22,854 bases of DNA from Candolleomyces eurysporus (lineage: Eukaryota; Basidiomycota; Agaricomycetes; Agaricales; Psathyrellaceae): positions 1 through 22,854 of the forward strand of contig JANBPK010001615.1 of the NCBI GenBank assembly GCA_027579435.1, given 5' to 3'. The translations under genes and the position numbers were made by a program. The first letter of the stretch is position 1. Each line of letters starts with the position of its first letter. The notes beneath the pieces are model-generated. The model made no database searches, was not told where the DNA came from, and saw only the letters and a program-made list of their open reading frames with translations. This document shows, piece after piece, positions 18,463 through 22,854 of this stretch.

Positions 18463-18990
18463 GGTGCTGGACAACATCACTCCTGAGCTTGCTGGTTATT
18501 TGACTTGGGATGGTGATGACTGATTGGGGAACGTTAGCCAAGACCATTGATCTCTCCCAGATCTTCAGTTGTTGAGATGCATGATGCAATCAGAAACGCC
18601 AAAAGGGATACCAAGATGCTACCTAACCTGATTATACAACGTGAAATGGGGCAACAGTTGGATTAATTCCAGTTTTTGTAGGACAATCTTCAACGTGATG
18701 CTGCAAACTCCAATTCTTGGGTGACAACCATGACACTCACTTTAGACTGGAGGTTTATGGAGTGAGTCTCATCTTTTAATGTCCTCGTATTTTCCTAGAT
18801 TCTGACTGTTGGGACAAAGTACTCCAGAGGGAGAAATTGAAGTGTGAGGTTTTAGATCATAATCACTTTGGGGGACTAGGAGAGTTGATTTATAGATTTC
18901 AGAAATTTCATTTGCTTTGCCGCCATCTATGAAAACTGTACTGATGTTTATTTGCTCTAAAATATGCAATTTAAGGGATGTACTATAGGG
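18463..18990 (+). pseudogene. Exon relic, family member B (unknown protein)
   Basis: It begins near GCTTGCTGGTTATTTGACTT, shared with member A. It continues with a frame reading RNAKRDTKMLPNLIIQREMG and DNLQRDAANSNSWVTTMTLT, and comes to a degraded GGAGTGAGTCTC where A and C have AAG|GTGAGT. Downstream TGGGACAAAGTAC and AGGAGAGTTGATTTATAG echo the flank of member C. Stops and a deletion before the donor show decay. Confidence 0.4.
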
Positions 18991-19027
18991 AGCCCAGACC
19001 TAAATACTCTTTACAAATATGTCAACG

Positions 19028-20150
19028 GATGCAAGCATTCTCAGCCAGCACTTTGGATATGAATGGGGTAGCAGATTTAGGACTCCATTGTTGTTGAGCA
19101 AACCCTGAGTTGTTCCATGAATGCAGGTGCATATCCTTCCAATCATTTGCCTCTTTCTTCCTCGCTGCCAAATCCTGCTTCTGCCTCTCTTCCACTTGAC
19201 CAGCTTGATCAATGAGAGCCTTGCAAATTCCTGAGTGGTAGGTGATTCTCTCATCTTTTTATTTTTCAGCTATCATGGCCTCTAGCTCTTCATTCTGTGC
19301 ATTTAATTTCACAATCATTTCAGTGTGCAGGTTTACCATCTTTTCTGCATCAGAAAGCCACTTTGTGCAAAATCAAGTGCTTTCTAAAAGTGTTTGAATT
19401 GTTTCTTGCATGTGAGTAGAGCTGGCTTTGTATTCTTTGTTTTGCTTTGCCAATAAATGGTTCTGAGATTCTGCCAAAACAACTTTAGCCTTCAGTTTCT
19501 TCACCTGTTCTTTTAGCTCAGCAATTGTTTCCTCATCCCTATCCCCCTTTTCCTGTGCATTTGAGATCATGGCTTGGTATTGTTGCTCTGNCTTTGGAAA
19601 GCGAGGACATGATTCGGTCCCTCTCGGCTTGGGCTTGGGCTTGTGCTGATACCAGTCTCTCTCTCGCTCTTGTTGAAGCTCGTCCATTGTTGCCACAAGC
19701 TGGTCTTGGATGCTGGTGATTTATTATAATGTTTTCATTTATTGTAATATTGGTCTGAATCAAAGCATTAACTGCCCCAGTGAATTGCCTCTGTTCTAGC
19801 ATCTCAGAACTAGAAGCTTGATCTGCACTGAGGGCCTGGGTACATAGAGTTGGTGCAGGATTTGGATCTTTGGAGCCTTGAAAGGCAGCTTGTGATAGTA
19901 CATCCTTTTTGTGAAGAAGGTGATGTATATTGGTTTTGAATGCCAGGCAGGCTTCAGCTATGAGAAATGTGAGTGCAAGCGTTAACCCAGGGATGAGTTG
20001 CCCAAGGTCAAGCACTGTCCAATAATTCTGTTATTTTGACTCAATGGTCAAATCCTCTAANNAATCAGCTCACCACTGATTGTTTCAGCAGACATTTGAG
20101 TAGCTTGAGCTGCAGAAGTTTGGCCTAAGGATACTCTTGTGAATAGGGCT
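19028..20150 (-). pseudogene. Decayed gene for a long coiled-coil protein, family not recognised
   Basis: From about 20140 the frame reads GQTSAAQATQMSAETISG and meets a GTGAGC donor. Across a region with NN at 20061-20062 it resumes with LGQLIPGLTLALTFLIAEAC, a hydrophobic stretch that could be a membrane segment or signal. A Ser/Ala-rich part follows, then a long coiled coil: SIQDQLVATMDELQQERER, VSAQAQAQAERDRIMSSLSK, EQQYQAMISNAQEKGDRDEE, ELKEQVKKLKAKVVLAESQN. After a TGA at 19375-19373 the same frame continues with NEELEAMIAEK and, past a TAA, with DQAGQVEERQKQDLAARKKE. The frame shifts at about 19713-19728, at a CT-repeat near 19652-19668, and at the N at 19591. Several shifts coincide with simple repeats or Ns, so some may be sequence errors. 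Confidence 0.5.
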
Positions 20151-20151
20151 G

Positions 20152-20455
20152 GAAACAAATGCTGTTCAATGACAAAACCTCCCCAGCACTTTACATGGGT
20201 AATTCAGCACCAGAACATGATCCAACACAGCCCTGCCCATGAGTGGCTGCAGGTCACCATGGGCTGTTGGAGGCTATCTTGGCACACAAGGGATGCAGGT
20301 CCTTGGTGGTTGACTTTCAAGTTTAAGTACTTGGGTTTGTGGGCCATCGCTGTATGTGGCAATTTCCAAGGTTGTATTGACCCGGTTTCTCTCCCTTGTT
20401 CTCCAACCACAGTACTGGCTTGTAGAGGTTCATCATGCACACAAGGTGAATACAA
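20152..20455. other. Region with no supported gene
   Basis: Overlapping frames of 83-108 codons occur on both strands, without a recognised motif or splice support. Confidence 0.3.
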
Positions 20456-20555
20456 TGTGTTGTAAATTAATGCATGGCTGTGACAACATCTACCTCCTCA
20501 CATGGTATCAACCAGGTTCTGTTTTTTTATTTCATTATTATTAGAATTAGGAGAC

Positions 20556-20640
20556 AGAGGAGTGAGGATTGAACTTGCAACCTCATCGAGACATCTCAAT
20601 TAGCCAATTAGATTAGTGAGATCATGTGACCTCATATTGG
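20556..20640 (-). repeat. tRNA-like SINE head, minus strand
   Basis: On the minus strand TAATCTAATTGG (20615-20604) fits box A and GTTCAATCC (20574-20566) fits box B, 29 bases apart. The sequence between, TGTCTCGATGAGGTTGCAA, resembles a tRNA anticodon arm and variable region of Arg type. Acceptor and T-stems no longer pair. An A/T-rich tail (AATAATAATGAAATAAAAAAA) follows box B at about 20545-20522, as in SINEs. Confidence 0.5.
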
Positions 20641-21425
20641 GAGATTCTTGGCATTGAGGCGCAGTACACAAGTACCCATTTTCTATACGACCTTGGAATC
20701 ACAATCATTTCCCTGGGAAAATTCAAGAAATCGATAAAAGCTATCATATATCATGAGGACAACATAAATTTTTCTTACAGTGGGGTCTAAGCACCCTTCA
20801 CATTTATACTATTATTTGTGCACACTCAGCTCCCTCCCTCTGACTTGTTCAAACTTCCATAGGTCAGGGGCCCAGACTGCCTACCCTCTCTTAGTTTGAC
20901 TATCATCCAAAGATGCCAACCTCAGCACCAGACCCAGTCTACCAAGTGGTGACAGTGCTCTATCTCTCAGCCACAGTGCACCAGCAATCCCTGCAAACCC
21001 TGAGAGATTGCCTTCCATTGGGTCCTCCCCATTCCTACCTGGAACATTGGCTCATACATCAAATGTTGGTTCAATGCTGACAATATTCCTTCAAGAGAGC
21101 TGAGGTACAGCTGTCAGAAGCTTGCAATTGTGGAGTGTAGCTAACCTGTGGGAAGTGGCAACCGCTTTGCATGGCAGTGGTCCAAGGCATGTTCATATAC
21201 AATACAGCTGAGTGATCTATGTTGGAAAGGAGGTGACTGAGGGGAGAGTAGTACTGAAAGCACAAACAGGTAAGAAACACTGGCGGAAAACAGCAGAGCT
21301 GTTGATGGTTCCTGCACATGCCATGCATCCATCTTGGTGTCTGGAAACTGCATGTATGAACCCAAGTCAAAATGCCTCAGAACAAGAATTATTCCTAGTT
21401 GGATGGCTAGTGGACACAGGGTCAC
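20640..21425. other. Region with no supported gene
   Basis: A pyrimidine-rich stretch lies at about 20826-20920. Minus-strand frames at 21071-21425 are up to 99 codons but Cys/Ser-rich without a motif. Nothing is called. Confidence 0.3.
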
Positions 21426-21429
21426 AGCA

Positions 21430-21800
21430 TCTGAGTGCTCATTTTAACTCTTTCTGAGTTGATGTTGCCAAGTGCTTGCATTGTCAATGGATGCAGGTTG
21501 GGCTATATATGTATGGATGCACTTTGAAGACATATCCTACACAAACTCCAGTCCTTGGCAGAGACCACAAAACTCTGATTTACCTTGGACTAGAGGTTTT
21601 ATCTTTCTATGTCAACTGGGATAAAGTACCTTTTGAAGTTCAGAAGGTGAGTTTGGGTATTTCATGTGATATATAAGCCCCAAATGCTGACTTGAAATTT
21701 TTGGACTGGATACACTAAAGCCAGTTGAATTATGTTGTACAGCTTGTACTTGCCTTGTGGAGAGTTAATTTACAGTCTCCAATTGCTACACCACCATTAA
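21430..21800 (+). pseudogene. Exon relic, family member C (unknown protein)
   Basis: The frame QTPVLGRDHKTLIYLGLEVL, then SFYVNWDKVPFEVQK, runs exactly to a splice donor GTGAGT at 21649, matching the end of member A. The upstream string GAAGACATATCCTACAC matches GAAGACATATCCTGCAT in A. Both carry TGA in the LQRHIL register where B has CAA, so A and C are the closer pair. Only this copy is open over the last 30 or so codons. Confidence 0.45.
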
Positions 21801-22312
21801 TAATTTGTCTGAACACATCCACTGGTGCAATTTGAACTCAGATCAAAATTGCTCTTTCAGCATGTTGACAGATGTAACCCCCCTTTCTCTAGGTTGGCAC
21901 CAGATGCTGAAGGCCAGGTGTTTCAGCCAAAAGACTGAGGTTAAGTCAAAAGGGCCAAGTAAAAATCAAGGGGCCTGGAAATGCAAGTAGAAAATGGCAC
22001 AGAGGCCTTGGAATTGCCACACAAAGCAACAGCCACTAACACCAGCTATAACACAACAGTATTGAATTCAAACAAAAAGTGATTACATAGAAACTGCCAC
22101 ACATGGCAATCAGACACCTAGATCATTAGCAGTTGCAACAAATACAAGAAGAACAAGGCAATGGAATATTTCATAGAAAGAAGCACAAACAGATGATAGG
22201 ACAGAAAGTGAACAAGAGAACAATCATTTGGTAAGTGTAAGTCTGTTGACATAGATAATTAAGTTGAAATCTAAGGACAATAAATTACAAGACAAATTGT
22301 GATGATCATGGG
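21800..22312. other. AT-rich spacer downstream of the WD40 gene
   Basis: No open frame of note. A possible extra 3' intron of the WD40 transcript (GTAAGT after 22322, acceptor CAG at 22245-22243) falls here. Confidence 0.35.
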
Positions 22313-22854
22313 CTAACTTACAGCAGTTATAGGCCAAGGCAGAGATGCTTGATGACCACTAGAAGATTCCTGGCATCTTGAGGAATTGAATGAGACAAAA
22401 CAAGGAAGAAATTTGAGTACTTACTTGAGCCAGTCAGCACCATGATACACTGCATTTGTGAGTTCAACTTTTGTGGTCTGGATATGTCCAATGATATAGC
22501 AAATGCCATTCTGATAGAGGCCATTACGGCAATAGGGTGGAACCCAAAGTAGAAGGTTGCCAGATGAGTTCTGCATCCAACCATCATCATCCAGTGTAAA
22601 AGCTTTAATGGGATAGTCATGTAGAAACAGAAAGGCCTGTGTAAAAATGGAAGTGAATCATAAATTGAGATGAGAGAAATGAAAGATGCTGCACCTTGAG
22701 ATGCCGATTGAGCATGGTAAATCTTCTGTATTTGGAAGGTCTCGTCATCTGAGCCTGAGACAATGGACTTTCCATCAGGAAAGAAGGCAACAGATGTGAC
22801 AGAGTTGGTATGTCCTTTAATTGGGTCCAAGGCTGGCTGTCCTGTTTGAGCATT
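22313..22854 (-). CDS. 3' end of a WD40-repeat gene (NACHT-WD40/NLR-like), partial, one frameshift
   Basis: The gene enters from the right edge. It begins inside a WD40 blade: NAQTGQPALDPIKGHTNSVT, then SVAFFPDGKSIVSGSDDET, the usual GH..V.SVAF.PDG..IVSGS.D pattern. A one-base shift near 22721-22731 changes frame to TMLNRHLK. An intron at 22694-22637 (58 nt) joins this in phase to FLHDYPIKAFTLDDDGWMQN and SSGNLLLWVPP, a tail I associate with mushroom NACHT-WD40 proteins. A second intron at 22424-22377 (48 nt, GTAAGT donor) gives a final CQESSSGHQASLPWPITAVS and TAG at 22315-22313. Without that intron the protein would stop at TAA 22423-22421. The NACHT part, if any, lies outside the window. 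The frameshift may be real or a sequence error. Confidence 0.8.

Noticed and set aside
20458..20520. Copia-type LTR end with primer binding site (CTCACA then TGGTATCAACCAGGTTCT)
   Set aside because: The string resembles a TGGTATCA primer site, but no LTR start, second LTR or gag-pol sequence follows, and it overlaps the tail of a minus-strand SINE.
22327..22830. Single 167-codon minus-strand ORF over the WD40 region
   Set aside because: Past the first 35 or so codons it runs through an intron (22694-22637) in the wrong frame. The spliced reading gives a coherent WD40 tail instead.

Overview
The window looks like a repeat-rich, gene-poor stretch of a basidiomycete (Agaricomycetes) nuclear genome. 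This rests on short spliceosomal introns (about 48-79 nt) with GT..AG ends, a fungal-type hAT transposase, an integrase-core protein of a type I associate with mushroom genomes, and the end of a WD40 gene like those of mushroom NACHT-WD40 (NLR-like) proteins. The species cannot be named. Most of the sequence is AT-rich and littered with eroded, frameshifted coding relics. Ten isolated N positions, mostly beside homopolymers, look like assembly placeholders.

Layout. 1-1350: non-coding, with a 23-bp tandem repeat, T-tracts, a tRNA-like SINE head (831-909) and an array of ACTCC motifs. About 2.1-4.0 kb: a decayed gene for a helical protein. 4.0-6.7 kb: mostly AT-rich, with a possible minus-strand exon and a Cys-rich relic. 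6736-7007: a CACTA-like MITE. 7.0-9.0 kb: another decayed gene. 9.45-10.77 kb: an unassigned segment with many GC-rich patches. 10.95-11.88 kb: the 3' part of an integrase-core (DDE) gene whose introns can be placed.

The centrepiece is a complete hAT DNA transposon at 12114-17668 (5555 bp) with TAGTGTTGCCAC termini and a perfect 8-bp target-site duplication, AGTCAGGG. On the minus strand it carries a transposase of 13 exons (about 879 aa; one frameshift, one TGA, one GC-AG intron). Upstream, in the same orientation, is a second spliced gene of unknown function with a Ser/Thr-rich middle and a C-terminal helix that looks like a coiled coil. This second hAT-borne gene is the least expected thing in the window.

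Right of the hAT: three diverged copies of one exon family (about 17.78, 18.46 and 21.43 kb), two of which flank a second copy of the MITE (18187-18459). Then come a decayed coiled-coil gene on the minus strand (19.0-20.15 kb), a second tRNA-like SINE (minus, around 20.6 kb), and the 3' end of a WD40 gene (minus, 22313 to the window edge). The hAT and the MITE pair have clear structural ends, so they insert into older sequence. The rest is mostly older eroded sequence.
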